64,000 nt of DNA from Anaeramoeba ignava (Eukaryota > Metamonada > Anaeramoebidae). The notes under the pieces are model-generated. The model was not told the DNA's origin and searched no databases. It saw nothing but the letters and a program-made list of their open reading frames with translations. Made by a program: the position numbers and the translations under genes. This document shows, piece after piece, positions 1 through 9,469 of this stretch. Every line of letters starts with the position of its first letter. Within the stretch, counting starts at the first letter, position 1. The stretch is from assembly GCA_028826165.1 (NCBI GenBank), contig JAPDFW010000033.1, positions 248,001 through 312,000 on the forward strand, in the 5' to 3' direction.

Positions 1-1313
1 CTTCTGGTCTTATTTCTCGTGAAGAACTCCAAGAACTTCGTGAAAATCCAAATTATGATTCTCAATTTAGATATTGCAAAAAATGTAATCTTTGGAAATT
101 CTTTATTAAAAAATCCAAATTCTATATTCTTTTTTAAAAATTCACTATTTGAAAAAAATTCAGTTCAAAATCAATTCAAAATCAATTCAAAATTCAAATT
201 CATTTCAAAATTAAAATTAAAATTTAAATTAAAATTTAAATTAAAATTAAAATTAAAATTTAAAATTCATTTATAAAATTAAAATTAAAATTAAAATTAA
301 AATTAAAATTAAAATTAAAATTAAAATTAAAATTAATATTAAAATTAAAATTTAAAATTAAAATTAAAATTAAAATTAAAATTAAAATTAAAATTAAAAT
401 TCAAATTAAAATTAAAATTAAAATAAAAATTAAAATTAAAATCAAAATTAAAATTTAAATTATAATTAATATTCAAATTAAAATTCATTTTAAAATTCAT
501 TTTAAAATTCATTTTGAAATTAAAAAATTGGAAAAAAAATAGGTCATTATGCTAAACCAGAAAGAACACATCATGATGCTATAACAAACACTTGCATTTT
601 AAAAATGGATCATTATTGGTAAAAAAAAAAATTTAGAAACAAAAAACAGAATAAAAAATTGAAAACAAAAAAAAATCAAATAAAAATTAAAAGCCCATGG
701 ATTAACAATTGTGTTGGATATTACAATCATAAATTCTTCCTTCAATTCCTTTTTTACTTATGCGTTGGATGTTTATATGCATGTATTTTAACTTATCCTG
801 CATATCATGCTGAGTCTGGTTATTCAGCAACTTCATCATCAAATGAAACTTTAGAATTTATATTTATTTTATGTGTTACAATCTTTATTGCAGTTGGATT
901 CCTTGTTTCTTGGCATTTTTACTTAGTTTTCACTAATCAAACATCAATTGAATTTTATGAGAATAGATATTATAAGAAAGTTGCTCAAGAAAGAGGAGAA
1001 GTATTTATTTTATTTTATTTTATTTTATTTATCAAAAAATTTTTCCCTAATTCCACTTTTTTTTTTTTTATTTTTATTCTTATTTTTATTCTTTTTATTT
1101 TTATTCTTTTTATTTTTATTTTTAATTTTATTTTTAATTTAGGTTTATTATAATGTTTATGATCTTGGTTATAAAAAAAATTTCGAACAGTTTTTTGGAA
1201 CTGAAGGTCATCATTGGATTAGTTTCTTATGGAATTTTGATATACCTAAAGGAGATGGAGTTCACTTTCCAAAAATTGATAATTATTTCAAAAATCAAAT
1301 TAATTTGGTATAA
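1..1313 (+). CDS. DHHC-family protein S-acyltransferase (5' partial, DHYC variant)
   Basis: The 3' part of a membrane palmitoyltransferase that transfers fatty acyl groups to protein cysteines. Inferred exons are <1-84, 543-618, 694-1000 and 1143-1313; all junctions are GT...AG and keep frame. Splicing rebuilds the cysteine-rich domain: CKKC, then KPERTHH, then DHYCPW with the catalytic cysteine codon split across the intron at 619-693, then NNCVGYYNH. Two transmembrane helices follow (about 723-800 and 850-935). After them come TSIE, matching the family TTxE motif, and a C-terminal NVYDLGYKKNFEQFFG that matches the PaCCT motif. DHYC replaces DHHC, as in yeast Akr1 and Pfa5. Two zinc-ligand positions of the usual HHCxxCxxC segment read D and T here (HHDAITNTC). 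Exon 4 ends at TAA 1311-1313. The N-terminal part and first membrane helices lie before the window. The family is certain; retained activity is likely but unproven given the altered zinc site. Confidence 0.9.
190..530. repeat. AAAATT hexamer microsatellite in intron 1 of the acyltransferase
   Basis: Nearly continuous AAAATT-type hexamers with single-base variants fill most of the 458-nt intron 85-542. Other introns of this gene are 75 and 142 nt, so repeat expansion explains the extra length. The open frame across 19-276 is intron read-through and not a gene. Confidence 0.9.
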
Positions 1314-1419
1314 AAAAAAAATAATAGAATCAAAAAACAAAATCAAAAAACAATTAAAACAATAAAAATTAAAAATAAAAATCTCTTTCTTTATAAAAAT
1401 TTTATTTGGTTTTTTTTTT

Positions 1420-2056
1420 TTATAAAATTAAACATTTCTTTTTTTGAATTGAATCAACATCTCTTTTTTTAAGAATTTGAGAAACACAAGCTAAAATTGC
1501 TTCATGAACAAAATTACCAGTTTTTGCACTTTTTTTTTTTAAATTTAAATTGAAAAAATAATTTTAAATAAAAATCGGAAAAAAATTTTTTTTAAAAGAA
1601 ATGAAAAAAACCTTGTTTCAAAAAATGAAACTTTCCATTCTTCTGCTTTTGATTTTCCAGAATCATTTTCAACTTGACGATCAGGTAAATCTGATTTATT
1701 TCCAATTAAAACAATTGGAATTTCTTGACATTTTTTATCTTGAAATTTTTCTATTCTATTAAAAATTTCATCAACAGTTTCAAAAGAAGGAGAATCAACA
1801 AGAGAATAAATCACTAAGAAACCATCTCCTTGAGCTAAATGGCTGTCTTGAAGAGTACGAAATTGCTCTTAATATTATCAAAAAAAAAAGTGATTATTTT
1901 TTTTGGATAAATTTGGGAAAAATTTTTTTTGCTTTTTTTTTTTGCTTTTTTTTTTGAATAATATTATTATTATTTACCTTGACCAGAAGTATCAATAATA
2001 ACTAAAGTATGCTTTTTATGATCTAATTCAATTTCAGAATTATAACTTTGTTCTAA

Positions 2057-2087
<31 letters not shown>

Positions 2088-2580
2088 AAAAAATTGATTT
2101 AAGATTAAAAAAAATTTTTTTTTTTTTTTCGTTTTTCATTCTTTCATTTTTTGGATCATTTTTAATTTTGAATTATAAATTTTGAATTTTAAATTATATT
2201 ACCGATTGTTGGATCATAATAAGAAATAAATTGCTTAAAGTTTTTTTTTTTTTTTTTTTGGATTAAAAAAAGAAAAATTTTTAAAGGTGAATTTTTTTTT
2301 GTTCATTAAATTGAAAAAAATCAAAAATGAAATCAAATAATTATTTTATTTACTCCTTTTACAAAACGAAGAGTTATACTACTTTTACCAACTCCTCCAT
2401 CACCAAGAACCTAATTTTATTATTATTTTTTTTTTGAATATTTTGTTTTAAAAAAAAATTGATGATTCAAAATGTTTTTATTTTTGTTTAAATTTTCAAT
2501 TTTGAAATTAAAAATAAAATTTTATTTTTAATTCGTTTTTCTTTTAAAAAGAGATTTACAACAATTTTTAAAGAATTCAT
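1420..2580 (-). CDS. Ras-like small GTPase, six exons, CLIL prenylation box
   Basis: A 182-residue Ras-superfamily switch, expected at membranes. Inferred exons (in transcript order) are 2560-2580, 2354-2410, 2203-2233, 1978-2052, 1612-1867 and 1420-1528; their total is an exact multiple of three and every junction is GT...AG. The first exon is only 21 nt. G1 is GDGGVGKSS, switch I is YYDPTIEQSY, G3 is DTSGQEQF with the catalytic Gln kept, G4 is GNKSD and G5 is TSAK. The C-terminus is KKKCLIL: a CAAX box ending in Leu, which favours geranylgeranylation, preceded by a short basic stretch. The effector loop is Ras/Rap-like and not Rab- or Rho-like. Introns are 75 nt to about 220 nt and A/T-rich. 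The intron after exon 5 uses the weak donor GTTTTT, but frame and homology support it. It is convergent with the acyltransferase (107 nt between stops). Confidence 0.92.
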
Positions 2581-2937
2581 TATTTTATTTAATTATAAAA
2601 AAAATAAAAAAAAAAGAAAGAAAGAAAAAATGAAAAAAAATGAAAAACTTTTTTATTTTTTTTTTAAAAGATCAAAAACTGAAAAAAAAAAGTTAAGAAT
2701 AATTAAAACAAAATTTAATGAAGAATTAGACTCAAAATCTAAAATAAAAATGAAAAATGAATAATCAAAAAAATTAAAAAAAAAAATAAAAAGGAGAAGA
2801 AAAAAAATTCTTTTAAAGAAAAATTTTGAAGAAAGAATTTTATAGAATTAACAAAAAAAAAAAGATTTAAAAAATTGGATTTTGTTTTTTAAAGAAAAAA
2901 AGAAAAAAGAAAAAAAAAATTTTTATTTTTTAATGAA
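2581..2937. other. AT-rich spacer, no gene seen
   Basis: 357 bp of A-runs and T-runs between the start of the Ras-like gene and the stop of the TBC gene, both on the minus strand. It must hold the Ras-like promoter and the TBC 3' UTR. No distinct motif stands out. Confidence 0.6.
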
Positions 2938-5900
2938 TTAAATTTTTCCAAATTGATTATGAATTCTTAAAGCTTCTTGAAAAAGTAAATCAACACTAAT
3001 TGGAGGATAATTTTGTAAAATTGAAATTGAAGAAGAATAATTTGATTCAAGTAAAGAATCTCTAATACAACTAATTAAAATTAAAATTAAAATTAAAATT
3101 AAAATTAAATTTAAAATTAAAAATTAAAATTAAAATTAAAATTAAAACTAAAATTAAAACTAAAATTTAAATTTAAAATTAAAAATAAAATTAAAATCAA
3201 AATCAAAATTAAAATTAAAATTAAAAATAAAAATAAAATCGGATAAAAAATTAAAATTAAAATTAAAATTAAAATTAAAATTAAAATTAAAATTAAAATT
3301 AAAATTAAAATTAAAATTAAAATTAAAATTAAAATTAAAATTAAAATTAAAATTAAAATTAAAATTAAAATTAAAATTAAAATTAAAATCGGATAAAAAA
3401 TTAAAAATAAATTTAAATTTAAAATTAAATTTAAAATTAAAATTAAAATTAAAAATAAATTTAAAATTAAAATTAAAATCAAAATTAAAATCAAAATTAA
3501 AATCAAAAATAAAATTAAAATTAAAATTAAAAATAAAATTCAAAATTAAAAATAAAATCGGATAAAAAATTAAAATTAAAAATAAAATTGGATAAAAAAT
3601 TAAAATTAAAAATAAAATCGGATAAAAAATTTTATATTTAAATTTACATTGGCATTGCAGCACAAAAAAATGTTAAAAATTCAAATCGATTTGTATCTGA
3701 AAATAAACTATCCCAAACTCTAACTAAATCAGGCATTGTAAATTCTTGAGATAATAATAAGGAAACCCATCTAAAAATATAAAAATAAGGATAAACTTGC
3801 ATTTTTTGCTAAAAATAATAAATTTAAAATTAAAAAATAAATTTTAATTTGAATTTTTTTAGATTAAAAAAAAAATACTAAATGATTCCAAAGTTGGAAA
3901 TCTGCTTTTTTAATAAGAAAATCAATTTTTGAAACAGTTGCATTAATTCCAAGTGAAGTCGAATCTAAAGATTGACAAAAATAATTATTAATTTCCCCCA
4001 TTAAATTTGTAAAACAATAAAATGCGTCTTCTTCTGCATATTCTATAAAACAAATTAAATATAAATTAAATATATAAATTAAATATATAATTAAATATAT
4101 AAATAAAATATATAAATAAATATATAATTAAATATATAAATAAATATATAAATAAATATATAATTCAATATATAATTAAATATATAATTAAATATAAATA
4201 AATATATAAATTAAATATATAAATTAAATATAAATTAAATATATAATTAAATATATAATTAAATATATAATTAAATATATAATTAAATATATAATTAAAT
4301 ATATAAAATAAATATATATATAAATTAAATATAAAATAAATATATAAATAAATATATAATTAAATATAATTAAATTTAATTAAATATATAAATTAAATAT
4401 ATAATTAAATATATAAATAAATATAATTTAAATATATAATTAAATATATAATTAAATATATAAATTAAATATATAAATTAAATATATAAATAAATATATA
4501 AATAAATATATAAATAAATATATAATTAAATATATAATTAAATATATAAATAAATATATAAATAAATATATAATTAAATATAATTCAATATATAATTAAA
4601 TATATAATTAAATATATAATTAAATATATAAATAAAAATATAATTAAAAATATAATTAAAAATATAATTAAATATATAATTAAAAATATAATTAAATATA
4701 TAATTAAAAATATAATTAAATATATAATTAAAAATATAATTAAATATATAATTAAAAATATAATTAAATATATAATTAAATATATAATTAAATATATAAT
4801 TAAATATATAATTAAATATACTGTAAACGTCGGACATATCGGCGAAAACGAAATCCAATTTTTTTTAATCGATGAAATTTCATTAAATAAAGAAAATATT
4901 TGAAGAGGCTTGTCTCTTTAATAATCAAATTTATGTTAATTTTTTTTTTTACAGAAAAAAAAATTTTTTTTTTTTGGGGATTTTTTGGATTTTCATTTTT
5001 TCTTATTGTTCTGAAAAACGTCAATCATAACGTCAAATGGCTCGAGTTCGGAAATCTAAAAAGAGTGGTAATTCAAATGAAATTAAAATTATCAAGCCAA
5101 GAAGAGCATATTCGGGTATCAATTGGCTGGAATTATTCCAAACTATAGAAGGTGGGAAAAGAGGAATTATCAGCAAATTAGCGAAAGATTTAAACATACC
5201 ACGAACTACTCTCTCATCTCGTTATCATCGTTGGCTGGAAGGGGGATTGGGAATTGAGGACACAAATACAGGAAAAAGGAATTCAAATAGGAAGTATAAG
5301 AGTCGACTATCCGAAAATCAACAGCTCCAGCTCTATGAGTGGATAATTGATAATCGAAGAGCAGGCATTCCAATCAGCTCAAAAGATCTCGCTAGAGAAG
5401 CTTGGCAAAGATTTTTACCATCACGAGCTCCTCGAATCTCAGAAAGTTGGGTTCGAAGATTTAGGAAAAAATTTCACCTGGTTTTAAGAAAAAGTTGTCT
5501 TCACCAAACATTGCCCAAAGATTTCGACGCAAGAAAAGAAACTGAAATATTTCATAAAAGGTGTGAAGAGATTATGTCAGTATATACTTATCAATCTATT
5601 TATAACATGGATGAAACAAATTTTCGATTTTCTTATCCCCCTGAGAAAACGATTAGTCCACAAGGTGCAAAGGAAGTGTATGTGAATCATTATGGATCAC
5701 CCAAGGAAGGTTGTACAGTAGTTGGATGTATCGGCGGAGATGGGTATAAGCTTCCCTTAACTTTTATTTTCAAAGGTGGACCAAGAGTAGAAAAACAAAT
5801 GAGATCTGCAATTAAAAAAGGTTATTTTTACGCTAATAAAGCAGCATGGATGACTAAAGTACTTATGAAAAAATGGTTCGAAGAAGTCTTTTTAAAAAAT

Positions 5901-8900
5901 GTTGCAACTCCTTGTGCCCTTTTTATGGATAATTTTAAGGCTCATTTTGATCCAGATTTTTTGACACTTGCCGAAAAACATCATGTTTTGATCCAAATGA
6001 TTCCGGCAAATCTAACAGGACAACTCCAACCCTTAGATAAAATGATATTCCGTCAACTGAAAGTAAAGTATCAACGTTATTTCGAAGGGGGGATTAAAAG
6101 AGGGGATACGGCACAAATCAAGCGAGAAAAAGTGTCAAAAGCTTGCATGAAAATGTGGGATCAAGTGGAAGGAAATTCAGTAGCAAGATCTTTTCGAAAA
6201 ACTGGAATAATTAGAGATAATATCGACAGCTTTGATCGTGAATGTCTAGAACTATTTATCGAAGCTTCTAATTCCAATTCTAAATATGAGAGAAAAAAAA
6301 GGAAACAATATAAAAAGAAGAAGAAAACAAATTCCTTGGAAAGCAAAAAAGAAAAGCATCCAAAAAAAAGAGAAACCAAAAAAAGAAAAAATTCTTCTAA
6401 AACACATTTAACACGACAAAAAAGAAAAGAAGCTCATGCAGAAAAGTTTATCAGTTCTTCTCAAAATTCAGTCATCAAAAGAGAGAAAACAAATGGGGAA
6501 GTTCAAAAGAAAAAATCCAAAAATGACATGATTCCAAATTCAATTATTTTATCAAGTCAAAAAAAGAGTGGGATGAAATTTGAAATTATTTCCAACCAGA
6601 ATGAAAAAACTCTTGATAAATCCAATTCCCAAATTCCTCAAAAGAAGTCTTCTCCTTCCATAATTTCTCCTCGTAATACAAAAACCAAAATGACACGCTT
6701 AAAAAGTGCTCGAAAACTCTTTTTAAAAGCTGATATTAAATAAATCAAATCAACAATTCTTTTTAAATCAAATCTCTTCCAAATTAAAGACAAAAATAAT
6801 TCTCAAAAGAAATTTTTTCTGTCTTCAATTAATTAAAAAACGACGGTATGAATGATTTTTTTTTTTTTCTTTTAAACAAACAAAAAAAATCTCATCAAGT
6901 CTTCTTTTTCAACAAGGAAAACTTCGATTGACGTTACCATTGACGAATAAAAAACAACAAGAAAAATTTTTTTTTTTTTTTTCATTTATTTTTTATTTAT
7001 TTTCGCCGATATGACTGATTCGCCGATATGATCGACGTTTACAGTATAATTAAATATATAATTAAATATATAAATAAATATATAATTTAATTATATAATT
7101 AAATATATAATTAAATATATAATTAAATATATAATTAAATATATAATTAAATATATAATTAAATATAAATTAAATATATAATTAAATATATAAATAAATA
7201 TATAAATAAATATATAATTAAATATATAATTAAATATATAAATAAATATATAAATAAATATATAATTAAATATATAAATTAAATATATAATTAAATATAT
7301 AAATAAATATATAAATAAATATAAATTAAATATATAAATAAAAATATAAATTAAATATATAATTAAATATATAATTAAATATATAATTAAATATATAAAA
7401 TAAATATATAAATTATATATATAATTAAATATATAAAAATAAATATATAAATTAAATATAAATTAAATATATAAATAAATATATAAATTAAATATATAAA
7501 TTAAATATATAATTAAATATATAAATTAAATATATAATTAAATATATAATTAAATATATAATTAAATATATAATTAAATATATAAATTAAATATATAAAT
7601 AAATATATAAATAAATATATAATTCAATATATAATTCAATATAATTAAATATAATTCAATATCGTTCAAAATATACTTTGAGATTCAGGATCTGAATCAG
7701 TTGCAAATATATATAAAATAGGAGCTAAAATTTCATTCATTCCTAAATTTTACATAAATCAAAAAATAGGAAAAAAATATTAAAAATGAATAAAAACAAT
7801 AAGAATAATTTTAAAAATTTAATCAGTATTAACCTTGAACATAACCAATTCCAGGACTCAATTTTGCAAAAACAAATAAAATATTACAAAGAGAAAGAAC
7901 CCAATTTGGTTTTTTTGGTTTAATTTGAGATTCAGTATTTGATTGAAGATTAATATTATTTTCATTTAAATTTTGATTTTCATTTTGATTTAAATTTTGA
8001 TTTTCATTTTGATTTTCATTTTGATTTTGATTTTGATTTTGATTTTCATTTTCATTTTCATTTTGATTTTCATTCTGATTTTCATTCTGATTTTGATTTT
8101 GATTTTGATTTTCATTTTCATTTTCATTAATCTTTTTTTCTTCTTCAGAATTTGTTTTTAATTTTTGAAGAACTTTTTCATCAACTTCAGGTTCTTCATG
8201 TAAATGAAAGAAACTCATTGATGTACGAGTTCTTGAAACATCTTTTAAAATCTCTAATTGAAGTTGTTTTTCTGCTATCATTTTTTTTTTCTTTTCATTT
8301 TCTTCTTGATTTAACTTTATTTTTTTTTCATAATTTTTTTGGTTCATTTTTTAATTGGGAAAAAATTATTTATAAAAAAAATTATACCTTTGAATCTTTA
8401 ACTTCTTCCATTGCATCTTCTATTTCAGAGATTAAATTCTTTTATTTATTTTTAAAATTTAATTTGAATTTTGATTTGAATTTTGATTTGAATTTGATTT
8501 GAATTTTGATTTGAATTTGATTTGAATTTAAATTTGAATTTAAATTTGAATTTTGATTTGAATTTGAATTTTAATTTGAAATTTAATTTGAATTTTAATT
8601 TGAATTTTGATTTGAATTTTGATTTGAATTTTGAATTTTGAATTTTGAATTTTGAATTTGAATTTTAAATTTAATTTGAATTTAAAATTTAATTTGAATT
8701 TGAATTTTAATCGTAATAATAAATACAACAATATTAAAACTTAAATCAAAGGGAAATATCATCACTTCTTTTTTTAAAATATGAAAATTTTCTCTATTTT
8801 CTTTTAAAGTATCTTCCCATTCTTTAGGATTTAAAGGTAAATAATTTAAAAGAATCTAAACAAAAAAAAATTAAAATGATTAAAAGGAACATTTTCTTCA

Positions 8901-9151
8901 TAAAATAAATAGTATAAATTTAAAAACCTTCCAAAATATTGGTCTTAAATTTGAAGAATCAGGAATTCCTATATTTTTTATGTTTATTTTTTGTTATTTA
9001 AAAAATAAAATTAAAATTAAAATTAATTAAAATTAATGATCAAAAATCTACCTGTAAATGCAAGTGCTTTAATTAAAGACATATCAATTGGAATTTGTTT
9101 TATTGCACTTGAAAATTGTTCATTTCTTCTTGCTAGTCGTGATTTTTGCAT
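2938..9151 (-). CDS. TBC1D13-like RabGAP
   Basis: A 428-residue TBC-domain GTPase activator for Rab proteins. Inferred exons: 9052-9151, 8928-8968, 8766-8855, 8388-8438, 7834-8314, 7677-7742, 3879-4042, 3648-3808 and 2938-3070. The sum is 1287 nt, in frame throughout. Both catalytic fingers are present: IxxDxxR as ILKDVSR in exon 5, and YxQG as YVQG spanning the exon 5/6 junction. The order GYVQGMNEI, YCFTNLMGE, FRWVSLLLSQEF, RVWDSLFSD, ILQNYPP follows TBC1D13, a GAP acting on Rab1/Rab35 in animals. Between the two fingers lies an N/Q/E repeat tract (about 7990-8140), absent from animal proteins as far as I recall. The intron 4043-7676 (3.6 kb) holds a DNA transposon inside an AT microsatellite. 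The first codon is chosen because MQKSRLARR matches the family N-terminus. Gene symbol is left blank because orthology was not tested. Confidence 0.92.
3072..3640. repeat. AAAATT hexamer array in TBC intron 8
   Basis: Fills the intron 3071-3647. Pure AAAATT runs (about 3250-3385) are separated by blocks containing GGATAAAAAATT, which occurs about five times and breaks the array into segments. Long minus-strand open frames across it (about 3117-3663) encode only I/L or N/F dipeptides and are repeat artefacts. Confidence 0.92.
4050..4818. repeat. ATATAATTAAAT microsatellite, left of transposon
   Basis: An imperfect tandem array of about 12-bp units such as AAATATATAATT with 11- and 13-bp variants, inside the large TBC intron. 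It is interrupted by the transposon at 4821-7044 and continues on the other side with the same unit. The array therefore predates the insertion, and its density of TA dinucleotides offers many target sites for a TA-specific element. Confidence 0.9.
4821..4846 (+). repeat. Left terminal inverted repeat of transposon
   Basis: Starts CTGTAAACGTCGGACATATC; pairs with 7019-7044 on the opposite strand with two adjacent mismatches (GA against AT at positions 13-14). Confidence 0.93.
5020..5036 (+). repeat. Subterminal inverted motif, left
   Basis: GTCAATCATAACGTCAA ends at the base before the transposase ATG (5037). The reverse complement of 6927-6944 reads GTCAATGGTAACGTCAAT, so the pair shares GTCAAT-NN-TAACGTCAA. 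Candidate transposase-binding or autoregulatory site; function is inferred. Confidence 0.7.
5037..6743 (+). CDS. Pogo/Tigger-like transposase (DDE_1 superfamily)
   Basis: A 568-residue transposase, single uninterrupted frame. The N-terminus has two DNA-binding helix-turn-helix regions typical of pogo/CENP-B proteins: about residues 20-70 (IISKLAKDLNIPRTTLSSRY) and 90-155 (a CENP-B/Tc5-type repeat ending near SWVRRFRKKF). The DDE catalytic core follows. First Asp is in YNMDETNF (D192), second in FMDNFKAHF (D298) and third in QLQPLDKMIF (D334), the DNxAH and QPLD signatures of the pogo/Tigger/Jerky group. Residues after about 425 form a Lys/Arg/Ser-rich tail that probably contains nuclear-localisation signals. 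No stop or frameshift interrupts the core, so the element may be young or still active. Codon use is less A/T-extreme than in neighbouring host genes. A domesticated gene is unlikely because the inverted repeats and TA duplication are intact. Confidence 0.95.
   Translation: MARVRKSKKSGNSNEIKIIKPRRAYSGINWLELFQTIEGGKRGIISKLAKDLNIPRTTLSSRYHRWLEGGLGIEDTNTGKRNSNRKYKSRLSENQQLQLYEWIIDNRRAGIPISSKDLAREAWQRFLPSRAPRISESWVRRFRKKFHLVLRKSCLHQTLPKDFDARKETEIFHKRCEEIMSVYTYQSIYNMDETNFRFSYPPEKTISPQGAKEVYVNHYGSPKEGCTVVGCIGGDGYKLPLTFIFKGGPRVEKQMRSAIKKGYFYANKAAWMTKVLMKKWFEEVFLKNVATPCALFMDNFKAHFDPDFLTLAEKHHVLIQMIPANLTGQLQPLDKMIFRQLKVKYQRYFEGGIKRGDTAQIKREKVSKACMKMWDQVEGNSVARSFRKTGIIRDNIDSFDRECLELFIEASNSNSKYERKKRKQYKKKKKTNSLESKKEKHPKKRETKKRKNSSKTHLTRQKRKEAHAEKFISSSQNSVIKREKTNGEVQKKKSKNDMIPNSIILSSQKKSGMKFEIISNQNEKTLDKSNSQIPQKKSSPSIISPRNTKTKMTRLKSARKLFLKADIK
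6744..7018. other. Transposon 3' non-coding segment
   Basis: Poly-A and poly-T rich, with the right subterminal inverted motif at 6927-6944 and the extra terminal-type box at 7003-7014. Likely holds the transposase 3' UTR and part of the right-end binding region. Confidence 0.6.
7019..7044 (-). repeat. Right terminal inverted repeat of transposon
   Basis: Reads CTGTAAACGTCGATCATATC on the minus strand from 7044 inward. Immediately inside it, 7003-7018 repeats the CGCCGATATGACTGATT segment, making the right end longer than the left. Confidence 0.93.
7047..7672. repeat. ATATAATTAAAT microsatellite, right of transposon
   Basis: Continuation of the array at 4050-4818 with the same roughly 12-bp units, ending four bases before the 5' splice site of the TBC intron (GT at 7675-7676 on the minus strand). 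Confidence 0.9.
8450..8712. repeat. TTTGAATT-type tandem repeat in TBC intron 3
   Basis: Imperfect repeats of TTTGAATTTTGA and TTTGAATTTAAA fill most of the 327-nt intron 8439-8765. Confidence 0.85.
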
Positions 9152-9469
9152 TTAAAAATAATTAAAGAAAAAATAAAACAATAATTGAAATTTTGTTTTT
9201 ATATAAAAAAAAAAAAAGAAGAAGAAGAAAAAAAAAATGAAATTAAAAAAATTTAATTAAAAATAAAAAATGAAATTAATTACTAAAAATTTTAAAAAAT
9301 TATTTAAAAAAAATAAAAAAAAAATTAAAATTAAAATTAAAAATAAAAATTCATTTTTTTTTGTTTTAATAAATAATCTATTAATTGATATAAAAAAAAA
9401 ACCAGAAAGAAAATTTAAAAAAAAAACAAAAACAATTTTTAAAGATTAAAATAAAAAAAATTAATTAAA
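9152..9469. promoter_or_regulatory. Divergent intergenic region, TBC gene / USP gene
   Basis: 318 bp between two start codons pointing away from each other, so it must carry both promoters. It is made of A-runs and AAAATT fragments, with no recognisable TATA or initiator element I would defend. Confidence 0.5.

Larger units (their letters stand above)
4821..7044 (+). mobile_element. Pogo/Tigger-like DNA transposon (Tc1/mariner superfamily), apparently complete
   Basis: A 2224-bp element with terminal inverted repeats beginning CTGTAAACGTCG at both ends. The left repeat is 4821-4846 and the right 7019-7044, 24 of 26 bases matching. Each end abuts TA (4819-4820 and 7045-7046), the target duplication expected for Tc1/mariner/pogo elements. 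The right end carries a second copy of the CATATCGGCGAA box (7003-7014) missing on the left. A pair of subterminal inverted motifs flanks the coding frame (5020-5036, 6927-6944). The single long frame (5037-6743) encodes a full DDE transposase. Base composition is richer in G+C than the surrounding array. It lies on the plus strand, opposite to its host gene. Confidence 0.93.

Noticed and set aside
1143-1365. Separate 70-codon gene starting at 1153
   Set aside because: The alternative frame gives the C-terminal PaCCT motif of the acyltransferase and joins exon 3 in phase.
3117-3663. Two long minus-strand open frames of I/L/N/F dipeptides
   Set aside because: Pure read-through of an AAAATT array inside a TBC intron; no start context, no complexity and flanking splice sites fit the host gene.
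4574-4858. Minus-strand frame of NYIF repeats
   Set aside because: Translation of the ATATAATTAAAT microsatellite; it runs into the transposon end.
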